A DNA stretch of 64,000 nt from Leptospira_A sp046736045 (GCF_046736045.1 NZ_CP177134.1:1674001-1738000), one strand, 5' to 3'. Counted from the stretch's first letter, positions 17,923 through 26,717 are shown. Numbers and translations are program-made. The notes: a model not told the origin generated them from the letters alone.

Positions 17923-17931
17923 GCGGTCGTG

Positions 17932-18357
17932 TTAAACACTAATTAGATTTTCGTGAAAAACTTCTTCTAATCTTATAATTGTTTTTAGAGTTGGATTAGA
18001 TTTATGTGGATCTTCAAACTTTTGGTAAGTTTGATAAGCAATATTAAGTTTTTGAGCAATTTGCTTTTGACTCAATCCTTGTTTCTCTCTACTTTTCTTA
18101 AGCCAAATAGCAAAAGAGACATTTTTTTCAGGAGTAATGAACTTGATATCCTTTCCTTTTAATTTCGAAGGTTCAGGAATATTCAATTTTCGAGAATCGA
18201 TAGATTCTAGATAACCAGTTAAAGCTTCTTGAGCATTTAATATAGCTTCGTCTTCATTATCACCAAAAGTGAAGCAACCTGGTAAATCAGGAAATTCTAC
18301 ATTAAAGACTTTATCTTTTGAACTGTATTTAATAATAGCTGGATAAGATATTTTCAT
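17932..18357 (-). CDS. hicB: HicB antitoxin with XRE helix-turn-helix (cassette 3)
   Basis: 141 residues. The N-terminal HicB fold is YPAIIKYSSKDKVFNVEFPDLPGCFTFGDNEDEAILNAQEALTGYLES; the C-terminal HTH is LKKSREKQGLSQKQIAQKLNIAYQTYQKFEDP. It binds the HicA toxin encoded just upstream and autoregulates. The ATG overlaps the hicA stop (ATGA). An identical copy is at 26718. Confidence 0.92.
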   Translation of the reverse strand: MKISYPAIIKYSSKDKVFNVEFPDLPGCFTFGDNEDEAILNAQEALTGYLESIDSRKLNIPEPSKLKGKDIKFITPEKNVSFAIWLKKSREKQGLSQKQIAQKLNIAYQTYQKFEDPHKSNPTLKTIIRLEEVFHENLISV

Positions 18358-18533
18358 TTGAGTCCTGCTTGTTTAAGTATTGCATTCATAGTACCAGTTG
18401 GAATATCACGGTTGCTGTGAACTGGAACCGAAATAGTTTTTTCTTTTTTCTTAAGAATGTGGTGCGATCCAGTGATTCTATCTAGTTCCCAGCCATCTTT
18501 TTTTAGAATTTTTACTAATTCTTTTCCTGTCAC
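18354..18533 (-). CDS. hicA: HicA toxin, GTG start (cassette 3)
   Basis: A 59-residue gene starting with GTG: VTGKELVKILKKDGWELDRITGSHHILKKKEKTISVPVHSNRDIPTGTMNAILKQAGLK. This is a complete HicA dsRNA-binding-fold mRNA interferase; the first His of GSHH is the usual catalytic residue. It ends inside the hicB start codon. It lies about 5 nt after a -10 box, so the message is probably leaderless. Confidence 0.9.
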   Translation of the reverse strand: MTGKELVKILKKDGWELDRITGSHHILKKKEKTISVPVHSNRDIPTGTMNAILKQAGLK

Positions 18534-18538
18534 AAGCT

Positions 18539-18568
18539 ATAACACAGCATTTGGGCTGTATTTGTCAA
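18539..18568 (-). promoter_or_regulatory. promoter and operator of hicAB (cassette 3)
   Basis: -35 TTGACA (18568-18563), 18-bp spacer, -10 TGTTAT (18544-18539). The inverted repeat ACAGC/GCTGT (18544-18559) lies in the spacer and fits a HicB operator. Confidence 0.6.
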
Positions 18569-18724
18569 TCAGTTAAATTTACTATTTTTTGGGCAAAGTA
18601 AGATTTTCACGACTGTTCGCATAACGAACTAGCCTTACCGACGTTGTCCGTAGCTGAGCCTGCGACGCAGGCGTTAGCGTCGGCGCGTTTTCTTTGACCA
18701 TCCCCCGATATTGTGGACAGTGGC

Positions 18725-19750
18725 TTAGGCAGCAAACTCCAGTTCGAACATAACAGGAGTTTTGTAATCGATAGCCGAATGTAACCTCTTCCTATTATAA
18801 AAGATTTCAATATAATAGAAAATATCCGATCTGGCTTCCTCAAGATTTTTGAATCTTCGGTGATTTGTAAATTCTCTTTTTAAAGTAGAAAAGAAACTTT
18901 CTGCTGGAGCATTATCATAACAATTTCCTTTTCTACTCATACTTTGATTCATTTTATGAAATGTAAGTGCTTCTCTGAAGTCTGTGCTGGCATATTGGCT
19001 TCCTCTGTCTGAATGAAAAATCAATCCTTCTTTTGGTTTTTGTGTAATTACTGCATTTCTCAAAGCTGTTAATACCATTTCTGTTTTCATATGAGTATCG
19101 ATTGACCAACCAACTACTTTTTTAGTACAAAGATCCTTGATCTGGCAAAGATAAAGGAAGCCGTTCGCATAAGGTATGTAAGTAAGATCAGATACCCAAA
19201 CTTCATTCGGTTTTTTCACATGGAATTGCTGATTTAATAGATTCGGACTATAACCAAGATTATGTTTGGAATCCGTTGTCTTCGGCGCCTTGAACTTTTT
19301 CATGATTATGGAGCGAATTCCGTTGTTTTTCATGATTCGTGCAACACGGTTCTTTCCAATTATCAGTCCTTGTGTTTTTAGTTTATTGAAAATCGAAGGA
19401 CTTCCGTATACATTCATTGATTCCTTGTGGATCGTTTGAATCTCTTTCAATATTCGAATATTCTCTATTGTCCTTTTTGAGGGAATACGCTTTCGCCATG
19501 AATAGTATCCGCTTCTAGAAACACATAAACATTCTGACATCACTCCAATGTTATGACCTTCCTTCGAAAGTCTTTGCATGAAGAGGAACTTTTCTTCTAG
19601 TGATTTAAAGTGATGCCCATTGCCTTTTTTAATATATCCCTCTGTTCCTTTAACTGGGATACTTCTTTTTCCAAGAATTTGATTCTTTGTTCGGCGGACG
19701 TTTTCAGATCTTCGTTCTCGGGTGTTTCCAGATCGAATTCCTTTTTCCAT
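18725..19750 (-). CDS. IS3 OrfB, DDE transposase (copy B)
   Basis: Same DDE core as copy A (WVSDLTY, HSDRGSQ, DNAPAESFF). It differs at a few residues, for example APKTTDSKHN for APRTTDSEHN. Expressed as OrfAB through the slippery AAAAAAG at 19630-19624. Confidence 0.92.
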   Translation of the reverse strand: MEKGIRSGNTRERRSENVRRTKNQILGKRSIPVKGTEGYIKKGNGHHFKSLEEKFLFMQRLSKEGHNIGVMSECLCVSRSGYYSWRKRIPSKRTIENIRILKEIQTIHKESMNVYGSPSIFNKLKTQGLIIGKNRVARIMKNNGIRSIIMKKFKAPKTTDSKHNLGYSPNLLNQQFHVKKPNEVWVSDLTYIPYANGFLYLCQIKDLCTKKVVGWSIDTHMKTEMVLTALRNAVITQKPKEGLIFHSDRGSQYASTDFREALTFHKMNQSMSRKGNCYDNAPAESFFSTLKREFTNHRRFKNLEEARSDIFYYIEIFYNRKRLHSAIDYKTPVMFELEFAA

Positions 19751-19875
19751 CTACCTAACAAGCCATGAGTGATCCCTAATTCTCGACTCAACGCCATTTG
19801 GCTTTTGCCGCTTGTTAAAAGAAGTTTTACAGCTTCCTTTTTGAAATCTGAACTATATTGTTTTCTACTTTTCAT
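19597..19875 (-). CDS. IS3 OrfA (copy B)
   Basis: HTH protein identical to copy A. I place the start at MKSRKQ (19875), which follows AAGGAAGG; the 14 extra upstream codons of the open frame lie in the terminal repeat region and are probably untranslated. Confidence 0.88.
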   Translation of the reverse strand: MKSRKQYSSDFKKEAVKLLLTSGKSQMALSRELGITHGLLGRWKKEFDLETPENEDLKTSAEQRIKFLEKEVSQLKEQRDILKKAMGITLNH

Positions 19876-20210
19876 CGCAACCTTCCTTGTTCTAAAGTTG
19901 CCTATTTCTATGTCCACAATATCGGGGGAGGGTCACTTGTTTAAGCAAGAAACGTGACGGAGGACAATGTGGCTTTAGCCCGAGCAAGGGTGAGCGGAAG
20001 CGAATCCCGCAGCGCAGCGGTAAGGCGTAGTTAGCCGATGGCCAGAAATTGTGAAGTAGTCTTTTCTAAGCCTTAAGTCAAATATTTAATTTCAGAGATA
20101 TTCAAAATAATTGATAAAAGGCAAATTTATTTCTAGAAGGACATTGAAATTTATAAAGACATTTGTAAGTAAGTAAAATTTCTCTATAGTAATTTCTTTT
20201 TTAAAAGAAC

Positions 20211-20465
20211 TTACTTATGAGCAAATCTATCAGCATATAAATCGAGGACTTTCTTAATCATAGATTGATAAGGAACACCAGATTTCTTGGACTGAGCTTT
20301 AAAAAAGCTAATACTTTTTTTACTTAATAAAATAGTAACTTTTGAGTTATCTTCTTTTGTAATTAATTTATCAGGAGGAGGTAAGAAATCATTAATAATC
20401 AAAGAAGCATTGATAGCGTTAGCAATATCCTTTGGAGTTTTAGAGTAGCTTGTTTTGTTTTTCAT
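20211..20465 (-). CDS. BrnA/RHH-type antitoxin (cassette 4)
   Basis: 84 residues from MKNKTSYSKTPKDIANAINASLIINDFLPPPDKL; the C-terminal part (VTILLSKKSISFFKAQSKKSGVPYQSMIKKVLDLYAD) is a ribbon-helix-helix DNA-binding domain. Partner of the BrnT-like toxin, whose 3' end overlaps this start by 26 bp. About 170 bp between this gene and repeat 4 hold nothing recognised. Confidence 0.8.
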   Translation of the reverse strand: MKNKTSYSKTPKDIANAINASLIINDFLPPPDKLITKEDNSKVTILLSKKSISFFKAQSKKSGVPYQSMIKKVLDLYADRFAHK

Positions 20466-20739
20466 AAATCTTTTTTCCTTCTCTCCAGAACCCAGCGCCA
20501 AAGATTCTGATATTGTTTGCTCTCAAAGTAAATCTGACAGTAATAATACCTTCGGGAATTAATCCGAAACAAAAGAATCGTTCTTCTGATTCCGTAGAAT
20601 GCAAAATGTCTTTTGAAATAATCCTATATTGATCAAGGAAAGCTAGTTGTGCAGAATAAAAATCGACACCATGTTTTTCTAGATTATCCTGATTTTTCTT
20701 AGAATCCCATTCAAACTCCACATGTAAAGGATAGAACAT
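20440..20739 (-). CDS. brnT: BrnT-like RNase toxin (cassette 4)
   Basis: 99 residues with the BrnT pattern VEFEWDSKKNQDNLEKHGVDFYSAQLAFLDQYRI near the N-terminus and IRIFGAGFWREGKKIYEKQ at the end. RelE-like fold, a translation-inhibiting ribonuclease. First gene of a toxin-antitoxin operon; a palindrome lies just upstream. Confidence 0.85.
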   Translation of the reverse strand: MFYPLHVEFEWDSKKNQDNLEKHGVDFYSAQLAFLDQYRIISKDILHSTESEERFFCFGLIPEGIITVRFTLRANNIRIFGAGFWREGKKIYEKQNKLL

Positions 20740-20744
20740 TTAGT

Positions 20745-20760
20745 ATGTATGTCAATACAT
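20745..20760. promoter_or_regulatory. palindromic operator of cassette 4 TA operon
   Basis: ATGTAT GTCA ATACAT, perfect 6-bp arms, 6 bp upstream of the brnT start. Fits an RHH antitoxin binding site. Confidence 0.5.
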
Positions 20761-20835
20761 ATATTGGTCTGTATCTTTTTCTCTTGGTGCTTAAATTTCT
20801 TTATTTTTCCTTTTTGTAGCAGATTTTCTGGCTTT

Positions 20836-21010
20836 CGGCTAACGACCTAGCCTTACCGACGTTGTCCGACCCTGAGTCTTCGGAGAAGACGTTAGGGACT
20901 GGCACGTAGCTTGCGTATGCAAGCGAGTGACAGAAGGACAATGTGGCTTCAGCCCGAGCAAGGGTTTGCGAAGCAAATCCCGCAGCGCAGCGGTAAGGCG
21001 TAGTTAGCCG
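20836..21010 (-). repeat. attC-like repeat 5
   Basis: 175 bp, CGGCTAAC...GTTAGCCG. GACCC/GGGAC variant with arm GTCTTCGGAGAAGAC. The left flank extends the cross-cassette pairing to about 19 bp with one mismatch block. Confidence 0.85.
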
Positions 21011-21028
21011 ATGGTTGCGGTTCTAGGG

Positions 21029-21289
21029 TTAGATTTTATCCCAATCGGGAAGCTTGCCTTTTGTCCCAATTTTCTTCATCACTTTCTTAAAACCTGCTTC
21101 AATGCTTTCTTTGGTTTTTCCAGTAATGCGCTGTTTAAAAAAATTAGAAGTTTCAATATCATTAATCCCTCTAGTAAAAGCATAAAGAGCAAATTGATTT
21201 AAAGAGACGCCTTGTGTAGATGCGGTTTTTTCTAATCTATCTTTTAAATCTTCAGGAATTCTAATAGTTAGAACATTTTTCTTATTCAT
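21029..21289 (-). CDS. RHH antitoxin of a PIN toxin (cassette 5)
   Basis: 86 residues starting MNKKNVLTIRIPEDLKDRLEKTASTQGVSLNQFALYAFTRGI, a ribbon-helix-helix DNA-binding and antitoxin protein. GGAGGAAAG precedes this ATG, so I reject the longer frame. It overlaps the toxin gene end by 8 bp. Confidence 0.85.
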   Translation of the reverse strand: MNKKNVLTIRIPEDLKDRLEKTASTQGVSLNQFALYAFTRGINDIETSNFFKQRITGKTKESIEAGFKKVMKKIGTKGKLPDWDKI

Positions 21290-21719
21290 ATGCTTTCCTC
21301 CACATTTTAACGAAATCCGTAGGTGTAATAATTTTAAAAGAGTCGAATCTAAGATTATTACCAAAATTAAAATCTTTTACATTTGAAGTAATAAGATAAC
21401 GACTTGCGCTAGCAAAAGCCAATTCAACAAACATGTTATCGTTTTCGTCTTCAAGATTGGGTCTCATAAGATAACTTATAGAAAAAGGCGTTGCAATATG
21501 AGAAATAAAATCAAGAAAAAGATTAATTTCATTTTTCTTGAATTGTAAGTCTTTTAAAGATTTTTCCCTTAATAAGACATCGGAATATTCCATAAATGCA
21601 GGCGTAGATAATGCTAATTCAATTTTTCCAATTTCAATAAGTGATAGGATGTAAAAAGAAGCACCTCTATTATCTCTTAAAGCTTGATAGATTACGTTTG
21701 TGTCGACAGTGACTCTCAC
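21282..21719 (-). CDS. PIN-domain toxin, COG1569-type (cassette 5)
   Basis: 145 residues, GTG start. MRVTVDTNVIYQALR contributes the first Asp; PNLEDENDNMFVELAFASASRYLITSNVKDF contributes the conserved acidic residues and the terminal Asn-x-x-Asp-Phe motif. Predicted Mg-dependent ribonuclease. The toxin precedes the antitoxin, as is common in this subfamily. Confidence 0.87.
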   Translation of the reverse strand: MRVTVDTNVIYQALRDNRGASFYILSLIEIGKIELALSTPAFMEYSDVLLREKSLKDLQFKKNEINLFLDFISHIATPFSISYLMRPNLEDENDNMFVELAFASASRYLITSNVKDFNFGNNLRFDSFKIITPTDFVKMWRKAYE

Positions 21720-21843
21720 ATTTAAATGGTAGCGTATATGCTGTCAAAAATCTAGTAAAAATTTGATCGGATTACAGAGCTTTTCCTAAATTTTTTATTT
21801 TTATTACTTAGTTTTCTCCTGGAATTAGGTAAATTGCAACTTT

Positions 21844-22017
21844 CGGCTAACGAATTAGCCTTACCGACGTTGTCCGTAGCTGAGCCTTCAAAGAAGGCGT
21901 TAGCGTCGGCACGCTTTCTTGCTAAGCAAGAAACGTGACGGAGGGCAATGTGGCTTCAGCCCGAGCAAGGGTTTGCGGAGCAAATCCCGCAGCGTAGCGG
22001 TAAGGCGTAGTTATACG
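21844..22017 (-). repeat. attC-like repeat 6
   Basis: 174 bp, CGGCTAAC...GTTATACG, arm GCCTTCAAAGAAGGC. The main arm is TTGTCC against GGGCAA, one wobble. Confidence 0.85.
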
Positions 22018-22029
22018 CAGTAGCCTTGA

Positions 22030-22431
22030 TCAGAGAGAAAAGTGTGCTAAAAGCTTTAACTTCTCACTAATTTCTTCTGTTTTTATATTTCCCTCTGCAA
22101 CTCCTATAACGAGATCATATAGAGTCTCATTAGAATCTAAAACTTCGAATCCATTTAAATCGAGGAAAACTAATGCCGTCGCAAGAGCTACGCGTTTGTT
22201 ACCATCAATAAAGGGATGATTTTTGCAGATATGAAAAAGGTAAGCAGCAGCTTTATCAAAGATGGAATCATGAAAGTTAATTCCCTCAAAAGATGCTAAC
22301 GGCTGATTAATTGCAGACTCAAGTAACCCCAGATCCCTAATTTCTGTTGAGCCACCATATAATTCAATTTGATTAGAATGAATAATTAGAACATCTTCTA
22401 GATCGAGAAAGATGATTTCATTCAGACTCAT
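22030..22431 (-). CDS. doc: Fic/Doc toxin (cassette 6)
   Basis: 133 residues with the Fic signature HPFIDGNKRVALA near residue 66, matching HxFx(D/E)GNxR. GGSTEIRDLGLLESAINQP is the typical N-terminal Doc segment. Doc phosphorylates EF-Tu and halts translation; that exact activity is inferred from size and type. The start overlaps the antitoxin stop (ATGA). Confidence 0.92.
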   Translation of the reverse strand: MSLNEIIFLDLEDVLIIHSNQIELYGGSTEIRDLGLLESAINQPLASFEGINFHDSIFDKAAAYLFHICKNHPFIDGNKRVALATALVFLDLNGFEVLDSNETLYDLVIGVAEGNIKTEEISEKLKLLAHFSL

Positions 22432-22640
22432 TGAGCAAGTTTTTTCAAAGTCTTAGAATGATTTTTATTAATCTTGTCTAAAGACTTTAAAATACTTTTA
22501 TTTGCAGGTTTAATGATTAGGGATTTACCATCAGTAGTGACTTCAAGAGTAGTATTCTGATCAATATTAAGTAATTCTAGTATAGGTTTTTCAATAACGA
22601 GAGCGGAACTATTTCCATGCTGAACGAGTTTCTTTAACAT
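22428..22640 (-). CDS. AbrB/MazE-type antitoxin of Doc (cassette 6)
   Basis: 70 residues, MLKKLVQHGNSSALVIEKPILELLNIDQNTTLEVTTDGKSLIIKP, an AbrB swapped-hairpin domain, then a basic tail. I use the ATG at 22640. Coupled with the fic gene. Confidence 0.87.
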   Translation of the reverse strand: MLKKLVQHGNSSALVIEKPILELLNIDQNTTLEVTTDGKSLIIKPANKSILKSLDKINKNHSKTLKKLAQ

Positions 22641-22681
22641 TTTCGTACCTGTTACTACAATGTAATACCCTGTATTTATCA

Positions 22682-22708
22682 AAAACAATCAAAAATTTTG
22701 ATTGTTTT
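22682..22708. promoter_or_regulatory. 27-bp perfect palindrome upstream of the Fic cassette
   Basis: Arms AAAACAATCAAAA and TTTTGATTGTTTT around one central A. It lies 42 bp upstream of the antitoxin start, with TTGATA nearby, so it could be an operator. The A-run and T-run also allow a bidirectional terminator. Confidence 0.45.
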
Positions 22709-22886
22709 AATATTTCAAATAAATTTGAGGGTTATATTGGTTTCAATTTCATCAACGAATTAGATCATTTGGTGAATGCGTTTATTCAAATTTGAGAGTA
22801 AATCAGCAAAACCTTGGATCATTTACAGCGTTTGAAGAGCTGAAACTTAATCTTTATATTTTCTTTCATAAAAATTTGGGCTATTT

Positions 22887-23060
22887 CGTTTAACGAACTA
22901 GCCTTACCGACGTTGTCCGTAGCTGAGCCTCGCAGAGGCGTTAGCGTCGGCGCGTTTTCTTGCTTAAGCAAGAAACGTGACGGAGGACAATGTGGCTTTA
23001 GCCCGAGCAAGGGTGAGCGAAAGCGAATCCCGCAGCGTAGCGGTAAGGCGTAGTTATACG
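22887..23060 (-). repeat. attC-like repeat 7
   Basis: 174 bp, CGTTTAAC...GTTATACG, arm GCCTCGCAGAGGC. Its left box is one base off complementarity with repeat 6's right box. Confidence 0.85.
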
Positions 23061-23086
23061 CTGGGCATTTGGTAAAGATTAAAAGG

Positions 23087-25252
23087 TTAATTAATCATTT
23101 TGTTGTAATGGTTTAAGTAACCTCTTTTATCAAAAACTAATTTAAGTGCTTCGCCAAAAATATTATAATCAAATTCTTTAAAATCATATATATTCTGACC
23201 AATTGAATGAGACTCTCTATTTATATATCTATTGAATGCCTCATATTTTACGTCTTGAAGTTCTGGTATTTGAAAGATATTGCTTAATTCTTGTTTTTCA
23301 ATGAAGCCAAAGAAATATTCAATGATATTTCTCATGCAATTTGCTACTAATGCAGGCTTTTGATTTGGATCTTTTACAATCTCCCAATACGTTTGATAAT
23401 CGTTTTGAATTTCAGAATAACCTAAGGTTCGGATTTGAGTTCCAGTATCATTTTTTATTAATCTATATAGATTTTGATATTTTTCCCGATCATCTTTTTT
23501 CATGAAAGTTAATTCATAAAAAAAGTATAGACTGTGAGTTAGTATGAATATTTGTTCAAATTCGCTATTTGGATTTGTGAAATATTTTTTTATCAATTGT
23601 CCTATATTGAAAACATATATATGAGAAAGAGATGAAATTGGATCATCTATGATGATGAATTTTTTGGTAACTATGCTAGTAGTTGATTTTTTTCCTTTAC
23701 ATAACTCTACAAAGTAAAGAAAGCTTATTATCATTTTTTCGCCTTCACTTAGTGTTTGAAAGGTTTTATCGGAATTGCCACTTCTAGTTAATCGGTAAAG
23801 ATTGCCTTTGAAAAATTCTATTCGGAAGCTATCTATTCCTAGGTTTATCAATCCTGAGTTAATTGAATCAATAGCCTCTTGAATATTTACAGTTTTACTT
23901 TGCTCTTCTTTTAATTCTAAGTTTAGTTTTGTGATTTTAATTTCTTTAGAAGTGAGGCTACCTTTTAGTTTGATTTCTTCGTCTTTGTATATATTTATCT
24001 GTGAAGAATAGTGATCAATGGTTTGGTCATATTCCCATCGCATTAAATTCCAAAATTCTTCTTTAAGTTCTGTTAGAGACTCTGAAAGCTTCGATATTTT
24101 TAGATTATGTTTTAATATTTTTTCATTTATTGTTCTAATGATAGAATTGAAATCTTCAATTTTTGCCAAAGACTTTGATAACTCTATTGAATTGCCTGGT
24201 GATTTTACTTTTTCTTGAATTTTTAACTTGTTTTTATCAATAATTTGTATTATTTCATTTAAATTTAGTAAAAGTTCACTTTCTTTTTCTTTAACAAATG
24301 GATGATCTTTGTATGATTCCCAGGAGAATATTTGCGCAGCTTTTTTGTCATATTCTTGCTCCAATGATGTCAATATTTCTAAATCAGATTGAAAATTCTT
24401 ATCAAAGAATTCTTGAATAGATTTCACTAAATTTTCAGTTATAGTTTTTTCTTGACAGAATGGACATTCTATTGGGTTTAAGGGTTTGTCAGATGGCAAG
24501 TAATTTAGCCCATTCTTAACCCAGTCTGAATTTCCAAGTTTTTCTATTAGGTTAGATACGGAGCTATTCTTGTTTCCTATTATAGTTTTTTGGAATATAG
24601 AATTTATTTCTATATTATTCACATTTAGGTTTTGCGATGGAAGTAATTCGTAGGGTTTTGCATTGCTTCCGTTGATAGCGTCAATTTCATTTTTAATACC
24701 TTCAATCGACTTTAGAGGTTTGATAGTAGGTTTTTTTATCGATTCTATATGATTAAGTAAGTTATCTTTCTTTTTTAAACCTTCAAAACAATAATCTAAA
24801 ACTCTATCTCCACCAGTAAAGTCTGTCTTGATTTTCCAAACTTTTTCTCGAGTATCGTCTGTTATTTTGTTAATATCATCCTGATTTTTAGTTAAGTTAT
24901 CAGTAATCGTGAGTTTTTCTGAATTAATTGTTTGAAGATGATTATTTATTTCTTTTATTCTTTTTATTGAATCTTTATTTATTTTAGAAAGAGTGAAAAT
25001 TCCTGAAATTTCCTCAGATTGATAGAAAGTATCATCGACAAAAGTTGTATTATAAACAAGTAGTTCTGATGCATTATCTAATCCCTGGATTGAACAATGT
25101 TGATACAGGGAATCATTCGGTTTTAGTAGGAAATTTGAAATTGTACTCTTGCCAGTTCCATTTAAACCATATATTAAATTTATTTTTTTCTCTGACTCAA
25201 TGATTACTGGATTCTTGTAACTTGCTATTTTGTTTAAACTTATTTTTATCAT
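23087..25252 (-). CDS. RloC-like anticodon nuclease, AAA_13 ATPase (cassette 7)
   Basis: 721 residues. Walker A GLNGTGKST is at residues 29-37. Long coiled coils flank a CPFC zinc-hook motif near residue 260, an ABC signature TLSEGEKM lies near 500 and Walker B FIIIDDPISS near 532. The C-terminal domain has RNIIE near 640 and NRESHS near 681, resembling the Arg-x3-Glu...His anticodon-nuclease triad of PrrC/RloC. A zinc-hooked SMC-like ATPase with such a C-terminus points to RloC, which cleaves tRNA after phage or DNA-damage cues. Single-gene cassette; function inferred. Confidence 0.78.
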   Translation of the reverse strand: MIKISLNKIASYKNPVIIESEKKINLIYGLNGTGKSTISNFLLKPNDSLYQHCSIQGLDNASELLVYNTTFVDDTFYQSEEISGIFTLSKINKDSIKRIKEINNHLQTINSEKLTITDNLTKNQDDINKITDDTREKVWKIKTDFTGGDRVLDYCFEGLKKKDNLLNHIESIKKPTIKPLKSIEGIKNEIDAINGSNAKPYELLPSQNLNVNNIEINSIFQKTIIGNKNSSVSNLIEKLGNSDWVKNGLNYLPSDKPLNPIECPFCQEKTITENLVKSIQEFFDKNFQSDLEILTSLEQEYDKKAAQIFSWESYKDHPFVKEKESELLLNLNEIIQIIDKNKLKIQEKVKSPGNSIELSKSLAKIEDFNSIIRTINEKILKHNLKISKLSESLTELKEEFWNLMRWEYDQTIDHYSSQINIYKDEEIKLKGSLTSKEIKITKLNLELKEEQSKTVNIQEAIDSINSGLINLGIDSFRIEFFKGNLYRLTRSGNSDKTFQTLSEGEKMIISFLYFVELCKGKKSTTSIVTKKFIIIDDPISSLSHIYVFNIGQLIKKYFTNPNSEFEQIFILTHSLYFFYELTFMKKDDREKYQNLYRLIKNDTGTQIRTLGYSEIQNDYQTYWEIVKDPNQKPALVANCMRNIIEYFFGFIEKQELSNIFQIPELQDVKYEAFNRYINRESHSIGQNIYDFKEFDYNIFGEALKLVFDKRGYLNHYNKMIN

Positions 25253-25489
25253 ATATATTTCTTAAATTAAATTGTTCTGAAATGCATTGCAGATAACGAA
25301 CTAGGCTTATCGACGTTCCTCGACCCTGAGCCTTCAAGGAAGGCGTTAGGGACTGGCACGTAGCTTGCGTATGCAAGCGAGTGACAGAAGAGGAATGTGT
25401 CGGAGACCGAGCGAGGGTGAACGAAGTGAATCCCGAAGCGTAGCGATAAGCCGAAGTTATGACCATCCCCCGATATTGTGGACAGTGTC

Positions 25490-26515
25490 TTAGGCAGCAA
25501 ACTCCAGTTCGAACATAACAGGAGTTTTGTAATCGATAGCCGAATGTAACCTCTTCCTATTATAAAAGATTTCAATATAATAGAAAATATCCGATCTGGC
25601 TTCCTCAAGATTTTTGAATCTTCGGTGATTTGTAAATTCTCTTTTTAAAGTAGAAAAGAAACTTTCTGCTGGAGCATTATCATAACAATTTCCTTTTCTA
25701 CTCATACTTTGATTCATTTTATGAAATGTAAGTGCTTCTCTGAAGTCTGTGCTGGCATATTGGCTTCCTCTGTCTGAATGAAAAATCAATCCTTCTTTTG
25801 GTTTTTGTGTAATTACTGCATTTCTCAAAGCTGTTAATACCATTTCTGTTTTCATATGAGTATCAATTGACCAACCAACTACTTTTTTAGTACAAAGATC
25901 CTTGATCTGGCAAAGATAAAGGAAGCCGTTCGCATAAGGTATGTAAGTAAGATCAGATACCCAAACTTCATTCGGTTTTTTCACATGGAATTGCTGATTT
26001 AATAGATTCGGACTATATCCAAGGTTATGCTCGGAATCCGTCGTTCTAGGCGCCTTGAACTTCTTCATGATTATGGAGCGAATTCCGTTGTTTTTCATGA
26101 TTCGTGCAACACGGTTCTTTCCAATTATCAGTCCTTGTGTTTTTAGTTTATTGAAAATCGAAGGACTTCCGTATACATTCATTGATTCCTTGTGGATCGT
26201 TTGAATCTCTTTCAATATTCGAATATTCTCTATTGTCCTTTTTGAGGGAATACGCTTTCGCCATGAATAGTATCCGCTTCTAGAAACACATAAACATTCT
26301 GACATCACTCCAATGTTATGACCTTCCTTCGAAAGTCTTTGCATGAAGAGGAACTTTTCTTCTAGTGATTTAAAGTGATGCCCATTGCCTTTTTTAATAT
26401 ATCCCTCTGTTCCTTTAACTGGGATACTTCTTTTTCCAAGAATTTGATTCTTTGGTCGGCGGATGTTTTCAGATCTTCGTTCTCGGGTGTTTCCAGATCG
26501 AATTCCTTTTTCCAT
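25490..26515 (-). CDS. IS3 OrfB, DDE transposase (copy C)
   Basis: Intact DDE core as in copies A and B. Read through the AAAAAAG at 26395-26389 as OrfAB. The out-of-frame N-terminal stretch differs slightly (IRRPKNQ). Confidence 0.92.
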   Translation of the reverse strand: MEKGIRSGNTRERRSENIRRPKNQILGKRSIPVKGTEGYIKKGNGHHFKSLEEKFLFMQRLSKEGHNIGVMSECLCVSRSGYYSWRKRIPSKRTIENIRILKEIQTIHKESMNVYGSPSIFNKLKTQGLIIGKNRVARIMKNNGIRSIIMKKFKAPRTTDSEHNLGYSPNLLNQQFHVKKPNEVWVSDLTYIPYANGFLYLCQIKDLCTKKVVGWSIDTHMKTEMVLTALRNAVITQKPKEGLIFHSDRGSQYASTDFREALTFHKMNQSMSRKGNCYDNAPAESFFSTLKREFTNHRRFKNLEEARSDIFYYIEIFYNRKRLHSAIDYKTPVMFELEFAA

Positions 26516-26640
26516 CTACCTAACAAGCCATGAGTGATCCCTAATTCTCGACTCAACGCCATTTGGCTTTTGCCGCTTGTTAAAAGAAGTTTTACAGCTT
26601 CCTTTTTGAAATCTGAACTATATTGTTTTCTACTTTTCAT
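26362..26640 (-). CDS. IS3 OrfA (copy C)
   Basis: HTH protein starting MKSRKQ at 26640, one residue different from copies A and B (SADQR for SAEQR). Confidence 0.88.
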   Translation of the reverse strand: MKSRKQYSSDFKKEAVKLLLTSGKSQMALSRELGITHGLLGRWKKEFDLETPENEDLKTSADQRIKFLEKEVSQLKEQRDILKKAMGITLNH

Positions 26641-26717
26641 CGCAACCTTCCTTGTTCTAAAGTTGCCTATTTCTATGTCCACAATATCGGGGGAGGGTCA
26701 GTTATGCGGCGGTCGTG

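Larger units (their letters stand above)
18695..19935 (-). mobile_element. IS3-family insertion sequence, copy B
   Basis: 1241 bp, opposite orientation to copy A. Target duplication CTT (18692-18694, 19936-19938). Inserted into a hairpin loop region of repeat 4. Confidence 0.93.
18618..20037 (-). repeat. attC-like repeat 4, interrupted by IS3 copy B
   Basis: CGCATAAC...GTTAGCCG with arm GCCTGCGACGCAGGC. The element at 18695-19935 splits the TTCTTG/CAAGAA hairpin. Without it the repeat would be about 176 bp. Confidence 0.85.
25460..26700 (-). mobile_element. IS3-family insertion sequence, copy C
   Basis: 1241 bp. Target duplication GTTA (25456-25459, 26701-26704) lies within the right end box of repeat 8. 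Both open frames are intact. Confidence 0.93.
25290..26708 (-). repeat. attC-like repeat 8, interrupted by IS3 copy C
   Basis: Left box CAGATAAC, right box GTTATGCG. Same sequence as repeat 3 inside the left box. The IS landed exactly at the right box, and the duplicated GTTA restores the box on both sides. Confidence 0.85.
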
